22,628 bases of DNA from Prochlorothrix sp035285005 (GTDB lineage Bacteria > Cyanobacteriota > Cyanobacteriia > Prochlorotrichales > Prochlorotrichaceae), in contig JAYKIB010000051.1 in NCBI GenBank assembly GCA_035285005.1, forward strand, positions 1 to 22,628. Direction: 5' to 3'. How positions within the stretch are numbered: the stretch's first letter is position 1; the number at the start of each line of letters is the position of its first letter. This document shows positions 14,242 to 20,254 of this stretch, one piece after another. The notes under the pieces are model-generated. The model was given only the letters and a program-made list of their open reading frames with translations, had not been told where the DNA came from and did no database searches. The position numbers and the translations under genes were made by a program.

Positions 14242-14706
14242 ATGAGTTCGACACTGGAAAGAAAACTATTTGCAGTTGACGATCGCTATCTCAATGATCG
14301 CGAGCTGCAATCCCTGGAAGAGTATATGCAGTCCCACGCGCTGCGGCTACAAACCTATCGTCTTCTCCAGTCCCATTTGGACGATATCGTGCTCCAAACA
14401 CTGAACAAGATGACGAGCAACTATTCTGCCATGCTCCAGCACCATGGACAGACCTGTAAGCGCGATTTAACCGATATCCTACGCTATATCAGCCTGTGCA
14501 TTCTCAAGCATGATGAGAAGGGCTTTTATGAAGAGTTTGTCCTCTGGATGGACACAATGATGAAGGCGTTTAAGCGCAAGGATGCAGCCCGGGCAGCCTA
14601 CACCCACCTACGATCGATCGTGGCCACCCGTCTCCCGCCCGACAGTGCCAAGCTGGTGAATAGCTATGTGGACAAACTGATCGCCACCATGGACCAGGGT
14701 AGCTAG
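14242..14706 (+). CDS. Phycobilisome-type globin-fold protein (allophycocyanin-like), isolated
   Basis: The 154-residue length equals that of phycobiliprotein subunits (about 160). The pattern follows the family: a start like DRYLNDRELQSLEEYM, matching the helix X/Y-A boundary of allophycocyanins (YLSPGELDRIKSF in known proteins); TCKRDLTDILRYISLCILKHD at 71-91, which aligns with the chromophore-attachment segment TCLRDLDYYLRLITYGIVAGD; and a C-terminal helix ending LVNSYVDKLIATM. Cys72, Arg74 and Asp75 correspond to the bilin-binding Cys, Arg and Asp of phycobiliproteins, so bilin binding is possible. It is strongly diverged, lacks the usual acidic/glycine-rich middle, and is not next to apc, cpc or linker genes. 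It could be a minor core subunit, a regulator or a sensor. ATG 14242 has no clear ribosome site. The family call is firm; the function is not known. Confidence 0.72.
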   Translation: MSSTLERKLFAVDDRYLNDRELQSLEEYMQSHALRLQTYRLLQSHLDDIVLQTLNKMTSNYSAMLQHHGQTCKRDLTDILRYISLCILKHDEKGFYEEFVLWMDTMMKAFKRKDAARAAYTHLRSIVATRLPPDSAKLVNSYVDKLIATMDQGS

Positions 14707-14728
14707 ACCCCATTGAGCCCGATTTAGG

Positions 14729-14748
14729 GCCACAGATCGATCTGTGGC
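14729..14748. terminator. Perfect 20-bp palindrome between convergent genes
   Basis: GCCACAGATCGATCTGTGGC is fully self-complementary. It lies 23 bp after the stop of the phycobiliprotein-like gene and 127 bp from the convergent fabG stop. A second palindrome, CTCGATCGAG, follows at 14761-14770. No T-run follows on either strand, so it may be a bidirectional 3' hairpin or a protein-binding site rather than a classical terminator. Confidence 0.45.
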
Positions 14749-14874
14749 AGAGTTAGCCCTCTCGATCGAGGAAAAAGCGATTAAAAAGCCACGCTCCCGA
14801 CAGATCACAAAGAATTATGTCCAGAAAGGGAAGGAGTGTGCCTCCTCCCCCTCGGCACTCGGCAGCACCGGAGC

Positions 14875-15645
14875 CTAGGCCATGACCATGCCGCCGTCTA
14901 CGTTAATTACTTGGCCGGTGATGTAGGCCGCTGCGGTATCTGCGGCCAGAAAACGGACGAGACCCGCCACTTCTTCAGCCTCTCCGTAGCGCCCCAGGGG
15001 AATGAACTTGAGCAGATCGTCCGCCTTCAGCACCTGGGTCATTTCCGTGGCGATGAAACCCGGTGCAACGGCGTTGGCGGTCACCCCACGGGGAGCCAGT
15101 TCCTTGGCCAGGGTCTTGGTCAGAGCAATGACCCCACCTTTGGCGGCGCTGTAGTTCGCTTGGCCGGGATTGCCCATTTCCCCAACCACCGAGGCAATAT
15201 TAATAATGCGGCCCGATCGCTGCTTGAGCATGACCTTACTGGCGGCACGGCTACAGAGAAAGACTCCGGTTAAGTTGAGATTAATGACGGCCTGCCAATC
15301 GGGGGTTTTCATCCGCATTAGCAGGGTATCGCGGGTAATTCCAGCATTATTGACCAACACATCCACGCGGCCCCAGCGATCGATCGCGGCCTTGAATAAA
15401 CGCTCCACCTGCTCTTCCTCGGACACATCCGCCTGCACGGCGATGGCCTCGCCTCCGGCAGCTTCAATTTTGGCCACCACCTCATCCGCTGCGCCGCTGG
15501 AACTGGCGTAGTTGATCACCACCTTTGCCCCCTCTTCTGCCAGGGCTAGGGCGATCGCCCGTCCAATTCCCCGCGAAGCCCCGGTCACAAGGGCCACTTT
15601 CTCGTTCAAGCGCTGTAGGGCTTCCGGTAACCGTTCCATGGTCAT
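14875..15645 (-). CDS. fabG: 3-oxoacyl-[acyl-carrier-protein] reductase FabG
   Basis: FabG reduces 3-oxoacyl-ACP with NADPH in each cycle of fatty-acid elongation. From ATG 15645 the protein has 256 residues, the family size. The short-chain dehydrogenase motifs are all present: TGASRGIG at 21-28, NNAG at 99-102, and the catalytic Ser152 (IASVVGE), Tyr165 and Lys169 (YSAAKG). The VAPGFIATEM segment and the C-terminal ITGQVINVDGG are typical of FabG. ATG codons at 15645 and 15639 are both possible starts, differing by two residues; a TTG lies just before. A decayed 99-bp-family element (15696-15770) lies between it and the upstream DUF3593 gene, so co-transcription is uncertain. Other fab genes are not in the window. 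Confidence 0.96.
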   Translation of the reverse strand: MTMERLPEALQRLNEKVALVTGASRGIGRAIALALAEEGAKVVINYASSSGAADEVVAKIEAAGGEAIAVQADVSEEEQVERLFKAAIDRWGRVDVLVNNAGITRDTLLMRMKTPDWQAVINLNLTGVFLCSRAASKVMLKQRSGRIINIASVVGEMGNPGQANYSAAKGGVIALTKTLAKELAPRGVTANAVAPGFIATEMTQVLKADDLLKFIPLGRYGEAEEVAGLVRFLAADTAAAYITGQVINVDGGMVMA

Positions 15646-15695
15646 CAATACCTTGTCTAACTAACGTCGTCCCCATTGTCCCCCGAAAGGGAAGA

Positions 15696-15770
15696 GGGCA
15701 CCTGGAAAAATCCAAATTTTTGAGCCGTAGCCTATGCAGGGATTCAGAGGTTGGGTTAGACCGCTCCGTC
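15696..15770 (+). mobile_element. Decayed, right-truncated 99-bp-family element
   Basis: It begins GGGCACCTGGAAAAATCC and follows the forward-orientation consensus into the hairpin (GGTTGGGTTAGACCGC), with many changes. The right arm and right end are missing. The recognisable similarity fades at the stop codon of the minus-strand DUF3593 gene (15769-15771). It is the most diverged copy in the window. Confidence 0.65.
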
Positions 15771-16071
15771 AGGACTCCTTGGCCGCTTCTTGGCGCTTTT
15801 TGAGGACGGCTTGGCGAAACCCGAGGACAACCAAGATATTCGAGAGGGTGAGGAAAGATTCGGCACTGCCGTGGAGCCAGTCAATATTGGCCAACTGGTC
15901 CCCGTAATGAACCTTGGCGTAGATTCCTGCGGGAATCGTCACGCCCACAAATACGAGGGTCATATAGAAGCCAATTAGAGCAAGGCGGGGCATTTGGCCG
16001 CTTTTGGTGAAAAACCACAGAGCACCGAGGTAGGGAAACAGGGATAGGGCAAACAGGGTATCTTTACTCAT
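15769..16071 (-). CDS. DUF3593 family membrane protein
   Basis: The 100-residue protein is conserved among cyanobacteria and plants and has no assigned function. Family hallmarks are FPYLGALWFFTKSGQMPRLA (about 12-31), LIGFYMTLVFVGVTIPAG, the invariant-looking IYAKVHYGDQLANIDWLHG, and ESFLTLSNILVVLGFR. I see three hydrophobic segments: about 5-22, 31-50 and 69-85. The central YAKVHYGD..NVDWLHG-type loop is the best conserved part of the family and carries charged and aromatic residues, suggesting a functional site. A basic tail (LKKRQEAAKES) would be on the positive-inside face. ATG 16071 is used; the next gene upstream, guaD-like, ends 101 bp away. The stop codon lies at the edge of a decayed mobile-like element, so the extreme C-terminus may be altered. 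Confidence 0.85.
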   Translation of the reverse strand: MSKDTLFALSLFPYLGALWFFTKSGQMPRLALIGFYMTLVFVGVTIPAGIYAKVHYGDQLANIDWLHGSAESFLTLSNILVVLGFRQAVLKKRQEAAKES

Positions 16072-16172
16072 GGAAAGGCTCCAAAGGGGGACTGGATCCG
16101 ACGACGGCGGCTCCGGGGCTCGGATGGCTGGATGTTGGCGATCGATCGGGATCGGGGGGGAGGGATCGGGGC

Positions 16173-16661
16173 TTAGTACTCGATTTTGTCGGTGAGGCTG
16201 CCCCAGTCTTGAAAAACCTGGAGCGCTGCGGGATCGGGGACAGCAATCATGGGAATAGCTCGATCGATCGGGGCCTTGTCGATTTCCCGGTAGATGAGCT
16301 GATCATCAAACCCCACCTGGGCCGCATCCTGTTGAGTATTGGCATAGTAAACCCGATCGAGCCGAGACCAGTAGATCGCCCCCAAACACATGGGACAGGG
16401 TTCGCAACTGGTGTAGAGATCACAACCGGTGAGCTGAAAATGCCCGATCGCGGCACAGGCCCGTCGAATGGCCAGCATCTCGGCATGGGCCGTGGGATCG
16501 GAGCCTCGGGTGACTTCGTTGTGGGCCTGACCGATGATCTGCCCCTGCCGCACCACCACCGCACCAAAGGGTCCATACCCTTGGCTCAGGCTGACCCGAG
16601 ACAGGTCGATCGCTGCGGTCAGAAAATACTGTTGTGCTGGAGTCAGGGGAGAAGTAGCCAT
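16173..16661 (-). CDS. guaD: Guanine deaminase-like (GuaD, cytidine-deaminase fold)
   Basis: The predicted reaction is guanine + H2O to xanthine + NH3 (purine salvage/nitrogen recovery). From ATG 16661 the protein has 162 residues (B. subtilis GuaD is about 156). The zinc site is complete: HAE at 59-61 (His59 ligand, Glu61 proton shuttle) and PCPMC with Cys89 and Cys92. The extended match to GuaD, NEVTRGSDPTAHAE, LYTSCEPCPMCLGAIYW, GFDD, YREIDK and a C-terminal DKIEY, favours guanine deaminase over tRNA adenosine deaminase (TadA). I chose 16661 because GAGG lies five bases before it. An ATG at 16682 lacks such a site, and codons further upstream are derived from mobile-like repeats. Two nested 99-bp elements begin 39 bp upstream, so the promoter lies within or beyond them. 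Confidence 0.85.
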   Translation of the reverse strand: MATSPLTPAQQYFLTAAIDLSRVSLSQGYGPFGAVVVRQGQIIGQAHNEVTRGSDPTAHAEMLAIRRACAAIGHFQLTGCDLYTSCEPCPMCLGAIYWSRLDRVYYANTQQDAAQVGFDDQLIYREIDKAPIDRAIPMIAVPDPAALQVFQDWGSLTDKIEY

Positions 16662-16700
16662 GGTCACCTCGGCGGGTTTCATACAGCATCTTTTTTTACA

Positions 16701-16902
16701 GGACGCCTTAATGGATTGGGTTGGGCGGCGAAGCGGCCCAACCCAATCCTGACTCTTGCGGGTACCTCGATTCATTGTGGCAGGCGGCGAAGCCGCCTGC
16801 CACAACCCTGACTCTGCCGTGGGTACTGCGGTGAAAATCTGGATTAATCGAGGTGCCCTTGCGTAGGTCACTGGACGAAAACTTTGATTTTTCGAGGTGC
16901 CC
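16701..16902 (-). mobile_element. 99-bp MITE-like element interrupted by a second copy (outer element)
   Basis: The left part is 16701-16759 (GGACGCCTTAATGGATTGGG...). The right part resumes after the inserted copy plus its 4-bp duplication and ends TTTTTCGAGGTGCCC at 16902. Removing the 103 inserted bases leaves exactly 99 bp. The flanking direct repeat TACA lies at 16697-16700 and 16903-16906. The surrounding TACAGCATCTT also occurs on both sides (16682-16692, 16903-16913). The hairpin is ATTGGGTTGGGCGGC / GCGGCCCAACCCAAT with one mismatch. Confidence 0.9.
16760..16858 (-). mobile_element. 99-bp MITE-like element, complete, nested (inner element)
   Basis: It begins GGGTACCTCGATTCATT and ends GGATTAATCGAGGTGCCC. 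The flanking 4-bp direct repeat TTGC lies at 16756-16759 and 16859-16862, inside the outer element. The perfect 14-bp hairpin TTGTGGCAGGCGGC / GCCGCCTGCCACAA has a GAA loop. It is better preserved than the host copy, as expected for a later insertion. Confidence 0.95.
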
Positions 16903-17069
16903 TACAGCATCTTACAGAGGAGCACCGCGATCAATCCAACGTTGGGGGCGATCGCCCACCCAGGGATCATCCGAGGGCGGCTGCGCCCCCCAACAACTTT
17001 GTTGCCATAGTAGGCTAGGCTTTTGGCAAGTCCGTGCGAGTCTGTGCAAGCCAGTTTGGGATTGTAGCT

Positions 17070-17846
17070 ATGTCCATTCCAGCACCTCCCCCGATCGATG
17101 CCATCCTGGTGCCCCAGGGGGCAGAATATCAGGCCGTTGCGCGGGGGCTCAAACCCCTGAGTCCCCAGCAGCGACCCCGATTAATTGCCCTGGCCGTGGG
17201 GGTCGGAGCCGTTATCCAACGGCTCCGGGATCCCGAAACCCAACGCCTGCTTGCCCCCTGTCGCCATGTGATTGTGATGGGACTGGCGGGCAGTTTGTCG
17301 CCCCAACTGGAGGTGGGGGAAGTGGTGGTTTACCAAGACATTCTGGTACCCCGATCGTCCGCTGCGGTCACCCAGTTGAACCTGTCCCTGCCCAGCGAGG
17401 GGGAATATCCCGATTTTCCCTGCGACCACGACTACACGGCCCAACTCCTCCAATGCCTACCGGGAGCCCGATCGGTCATTGCCCTCAGTAGCGATCGACT
17501 GATTCACCATGCCCCGGAAAAACTAAGCTTGGGACAGCAATCCGGCGCTGCCGTGGTGGATATGGAGGCAATCGCCGCTCACCAGTGTTTACACCATCTG
17601 CCGGGTCGATCGTCCGAGCAACCCCTCAGTTTGGGGATGGTGCGGGTCATTAGTGATGATGGCCAGATGACCCTGCCGGATCTATCGCCCGCATTTCGGG
17701 CCGATGGATCGATCGATGGGATTCGCATGGCGGGTATTTTTATCCAAAGTCCCCTGGCGGCGGTACGTTTAATTCGGGGATCCCTCAAGGCATTAGCTAT
17801 CCTGGAAAAAACAACCACCCAACTCTGGCAGCCGTCCCAGGATTAA
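17070..17846 (+). CDS. Nucleoside phosphorylase/nucleosidase superfamily protein
   Basis: The 258-residue protein (ATG 17070) shows the PNP/UDP/MTA-nucleosidase fold signatures: an N-terminal ILVPQGAEYQAV segment, the glycine-rich LAVGVGA (41-47) and MGLAGSL (70-76), the VDMEA motif at 163-167 in which Glu typically contacts ribose, and RVISDD at 192-197 carrying the catalytic-type Asp. The order matches 5'-methylthioadenosine/S-adenosylhomocysteine nucleosidases and the phosphorylases attached to hopanoid synthesis (HpnG); I cannot tell which substrate is used. No hopanoid gene lies nearby. The next gene on the minus strand is a purine deaminase, so purine salvage is a reasonable context, though the two are divergent and separated by mobile elements. 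A possible in-frame start at 17034 is less likely because the first 12 codons have no family match. Confidence 0.83.
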   Translation: MSIPAPPPIDAILVPQGAEYQAVARGLKPLSPQQRPRLIALAVGVGAVIQRLRDPETQRLLAPCRHVIVMGLAGSLSPQLEVGEVVVYQDILVPRSSAAVTQLNLSLPSEGEYPDFPCDHDYTAQLLQCLPGARSVIALSSDRLIHHAPEKLSLGQQSGAAVVDMEAIAAHQCLHHLPGRSSEQPLSLGMVRVISDDGQMTLPDLSPAFRADGSIDGIRMAGIFIQSPLAAVRLIRGSLKALAILEKTTTQLWQPSQD

Positions 17847-17955
17847 GTCGCCGTCGGGTGTTGCCCTCCGGGTTGCGGGGCAGCGGCGGCGGGTTTCAAG
17901 GTGGGGCAGGGTTTAAGACCCGCCACGTTTCAAGAGGTGGCAGGTCACCGTGGCG

Positions 17956-17985
17956 ATCGATCCCGGAGGCATCGATCCCGGAGGC
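17956..17985. repeat. Tandem repeat, period 15, two units
   Basis: ATCGATCCCGGAGGC occurs twice in a row in the 301-bp gene-free spacer 17847-18147. Apart from this and the 20-bp repeat at 18041, that spacer shows only G-rich sequence without a recognisable signal. Confidence 0.8.
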
Positions 17986-18040
17986 GGGGTACCGCACCGT
18001 GGTCCTGGTTGATCCCCGCACCCCATGCAACTGCTCAACG

Positions 18041-18098
18041 CTATATTTGGTGTCCTTAAGCTATATTTGGTGTCCTTAAGCTATATTTGGCGTCCTTA
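18041..18098. repeat. Tandem repeat, period 20, about three units, upstream of the DUF4870 gene
   Basis: CTATATTTGGTGTCCTTAAG occurs at 18041-18060 and 18061-18080, then with changes at 18081-18098. TTGCGTCCTT and TGTGTCCTA follow as shorter degenerate relatives. It ends 50 bp before the start of the DUF4870 gene, so TATATTT may lie in its promoter region and copy number could affect expression. Confidence 0.88.
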
Positions 18099-18147
18099 CT
18101 TTGCGTCCTTCTATCCTGTGTCCTAACGTTATACCGGTCTGAAGCCC

Positions 18148-18498
18148 ATGTCCTACGATCCCGATCAACGCAAACTCCTGTCTGTGGTGAGCCATGGCTC
18201 TGTGATTTTCACAACCACACTGATCTTCGGCCTAGGAATTCCCCTGGCAATTTTGTTGATTTCCGACGATCCCGTGGTCAAGTCCAATGCTAAAGAGGCC
18301 ATGAACTTCCAGCTCAATGTGTGGGCCTGGAGCATTGTCATCGGGATCTTGACGTTCCTGACCCTGGGGTTGCTGGGATTCATCTTGATTCCCCTGGGTT
18401 TCCTGATCCACTGGGGCATGAGCATCTGGGCCATTCTGTTTGTACTGGGCAACGTCAATCAACCCGTCCGCTATCCCTTTATCCTCCGCCCCTTATAG
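18148..18498 (+). CDS. DUF4870 family small membrane protein
   Basis: The 116-residue protein fits DUF4870: a soluble YDPDQRKLLSVVSHGSVI start, the family-typical segment VVKSNAKEAMNFQLNVW (about 48-64), and three hydrophobic segments at about 18-40, 60-82 and 85-102, ending with the short polar VNQPVRYPF tail. The function is unknown; family members are found in many bacteria, often with stress or membrane context. ATG 18148 begins 50 bp after a 20-bp tandem repeat. The stop codon TAG (18496-18498) shares its last G with the first base of a 99-bp-family terminus, so the end of the frame coincides exactly with a mobile-element boundary. Confidence 0.88.
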   Translation: MSYDPDQRKLLSVVSHGSVIFTTTLIFGLGIPLAILLISDDPVVKSNAKEAMNFQLNVWAWSIVIGILTFLTLGLLGFILIPLGFLIHWGMSIWAILFVLGNVNQPVRYPFILRPL

Positions 18499-18541
18499 GG
18501 CAGCACCTCTGATGATATAGGGCAGCACCTCGATGAATTGG
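18498..18541. repeat. 22-bp tandem duplication of a MITE-like element end
   Basis: GGGCAGCACCTC followed by TGATGATATA occurs at 18498-18519 and the same terminus begins again at 18520. The duplicated piece is the element's left end with a 3-bp insertion (CAG or AGC) plus its flank. It overlaps the DUF4870 stop codon. Confidence 0.75.
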
Positions 18542-18723
18542 GTTGGGCCGCTTCGCCGCCCAACCCAACCCCCATGCTTACAGGGGTCACGGGAGAAAAA
18601 TTAAACTGTTTGAGGTGGGCATCTCGAAAAATTAAAATTTCGACCCCAGTGCCCACGGCAGGATCAGGGTTGTGGCCGGCGGCAAAGCCGCCGGCCACAA
18701 TGAATCGCGGTGCCCAGGTGTCC
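18520..18723 (-). mobile_element. 99-bp-family element interrupted by another copy (outer element)
   Basis: It begins GGGCAGCACCTCGATGAATT. Its right end GTTTGAGGT is split by the inserted copy and completed as GTCC at 18720-18723. Without the 103 inserted bases it is 101 bp, including the 3-bp insertion in the left end. The hairpin TTGGGTTGGGCCGC / GCCGCCCAACCCAA has one mismatch. The loop is TTC, flipped relative to other reverse-oriented copies. The interior after the hairpin is unusually diverged. No matching flanking duplication was found. Confidence 0.8.
18617..18715 (+). mobile_element. 99-bp MITE-like element, complete, nested (inner element)
   Basis: It begins GGGCATCTCGAAAAATTA and ends AATGAATCGCGGTGCCC. 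The flanking 4-bp direct repeat AGGT lies at 18613-18616 and 18716-18719. AGGT is part of the terminal repeat of the host element. The perfect 14-bp hairpin TTGTGGCCGGCGGC / GCCGCCGGCCACAA has an AAA loop, unique in the window. Confidence 0.95.
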
Positions 18724-18800
18724 TAGGGTCAATCCAGTAGGTCTCCTCTAGGACTGCAAAGCCTGAAAACGTAATCCACACGAATCAGACAGGAGTGAGA

Positions 18801-18823
18801 CTTGGGCAGCACAGCCGCCCAAG
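18801..18823 (-). terminator. Hairpin at the egtD 3' end
   Basis: CTTGGGC (18801-18807) pairs with GCCCAAG (18817-18823) across a 9-base loop, 27 bp past the egtD stop. No T-run follows on the minus strand. The sequence also recalls the TTGGGCGGC/GCCGCCCAA core of the 99-bp elements, so it may be a relic of one. Confidence 0.3.
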
Positions 18824-18849
18824 CCCAGGCCCAGTGAAGCGCAGATCTC

Positions 18850-19890
18850 CTACGCCGCCGTGGGCACCTGGCAAAGAATCAGACCAAACCAACCCCGATC
18901 GTCAGTCCAGTGCTCCAGGGGTTGCAGACCGTGGTCTCCTAGATAGGACCGCATCTGCTCCAAATTGAACTTGCGGGAAATTTCCGTGTGAATCGTCTCC
19001 CCCGCCACAAAATCCACCGTGAGATCCAGCGCCGACAGGGTGACCTGGTGGGACCGCACACAGCGCAGATGCATCTCAACTTGATGGGCCACCTCGTTGT
19101 AGAAGGCCCAATGTTCAAAATTCTCCGTTTGGAAATTGCCCTGGTACCGCCAATTGAGATGGTTCAACACATTGAGGTTGAAGGCAGCCGTCACCCCCTG
19201 GCGATCGTTATAGGCCGCCTCCAGCGTTTCCTTCGGCTTCTGCAAGTCGATCCCCAGCAGGAAATACTCCCCCGGTTGCAGGGCCTGATGCACCTGATCC
19301 ATAAATCGATCGCAGGCCGCCGGTGCAAAATTGCCCAAAGAACTACCCAGGAAAAAGAGGAGGCGAGACGGGGAAGGGGTGGGATCCAAATGGGCTAAAG
19401 CCTGATCATAGGTACCCACCAACCCTTGGACCTGAAGCTTGGGATAATCCCGGCGTAACTGCTGGGCACTGGCCTTCAAAATGCCATCACTCACATCCAC
19501 CGGCACATAGCGCAGGGGATGCCCCAGATTCTGGTAGGCATCCAAGAGTTGGCGAGTTTTCGTCGAGCTACCGCTCCCCAGTTCAATCAATTCACAGGGA
19601 CCCGTGAGACGCGCCAGGTCCGGGGCGATCGTCGCCAGAATCTGATCCTCCGTGCGGGTGGGGTAATACTCGGGTTGATCGCAGATTTGCTCAAACAACT
19701 CCGAGCCGCGATCGTCATAGAAATAGCGCGGAGGTAGGGACTTGGGCCGTTGCTGAAAGCCCTTAATTACGTCTTCTCCATCATCGTGGTGGCGAAGTCC
19801 CTCGGGATCGCTAAGGTAACGAATACTGAGATCCGGGGTGTCTCGGGCTAGAGCGTCTGGAGCCGGAGCAAAAGAGGCAGATTGGGTCAT
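18850..19890 (-). CDS. egtD: L-histidine N-alpha-methyltransferase EgtD (ergothioneine synthesis)
   Basis: EgtD trimethylates histidine to hercynine with three SAM molecules, the first step towards ergothioneine. The 346-residue protein has the family block PRYFYDDRGSELFEQI...PEYYPTRTE at 54-81, the SAM-binding loop ELGSGSSTKTR at 103-113, and FLGSSLGNF at 180-188. Asn187, Tyr227, Glu303 and Ser305 (in TEIS) sit at a constant offset of 21 from the histidine-binding residues I recall for mycobacterial EgtD (Asn166, Tyr206, Glu282, Ser284), supporting histidine specificity. The start is ATG 19890; about 20 extra N-terminal residues precede the conserved core. The usual partner egtB (sulfoxide synthase) is not on either side within the window. 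The gene is divergent from a nitrilase-family amidase across a 364-bp spacer. Confidence 0.92.
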   Translation of the reverse strand: MTQSASFAPAPDALARDTPDLSIRYLSDPEGLRHHDDGEDVIKGFQQRPKSLPPRYFYDDRGSELFEQICDQPEYYPTRTEDQILATIAPDLARLTGPCELIELGSGSSTKTRQLLDAYQNLGHPLRYVPVDVSDGILKASAQQLRRDYPKLQVQGLVGTYDQALAHLDPTPSPSRLLFFLGSSLGNFAPAACDRFMDQVHQALQPGEYFLLGIDLQKPKETLEAAYNDRQGVTAAFNLNVLNHLNWRYQGNFQTENFEHWAFYNEVAHQVEMHLRCVRSHQVTLSALDLTVDFVAGETIHTEISRKFNLEQMRSYLGDHGLQPLEHWTDDRGWFGLILCQVPTAA

Positions 19891-20138
19891 GGTTGCGGTG
19901 AATAGGCGTCAGCAAGAGCATTCGGGACAGGGAAATGGGGACAGACTCGGGTTGATGGCCCCCGTTCTGCGGAGGATAGGTCAACCGCACCGATCGGGGG
20001 GCGAGATCTGACCGACCAGCATGGCTAAAAATGACCCTGCCGGACGACCTCAACACCGGGTCCGTGGTCACCATCCTATCAATCCCTGTCCCCAATCCTG
20101 AGCTTCCTAGGCGACCCGAGCCGCTGTCGCTTTTCCGG

Positions 20139-20144
20139 TATAAT
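20139..20144 (+). promoter_or_regulatory. Possible -10 box (TATAAT) for the nitrilase-family gene
   Basis: A perfect TATAAT lies in the divergent spacer 19891-20254, 111 bp before the chosen ATG. The expected -35 position reads CCGAGC, which is poor, so an activator-dependent promoter is possible. I found no clear box for egtD in the same spacer and no other feature there. Confidence 0.4.
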
Positions 20145-20254
20145 CCGAGGGTGAAAATCGTGCAAAATAACGCACACCCGTGCCCCGTGAAGTCATCTCT
20201 TGCCGCAGCTCAGCGCCATGGGTACTTCACCTGACCTATGGACGAACAACCACC

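Noticed and set aside
16683..16871. N-terminal extension of the guanine deaminase-like protein
   Set aside because: These codons translate two nested 99-bp-family elements. The ATG at 16661 has a ribosome site and gives the family length.
16920..17000. Possible further copy of the 99-bp element (AGCACCGCGATCAATCC, then GC-rich hairpins)
   Set aside because: The left end matches only loosely, no right end was found at the expected distance, and the hairpins could arise from CGATCG-rich DNA. Too weak to list as a copy.
17858..18079. Small open frame of 73 codons before the DUF4870 gene
   Set aside because: It is built from the 15-bp and 20-bp tandem repeats, so the product is only a translation of repeat DNA.
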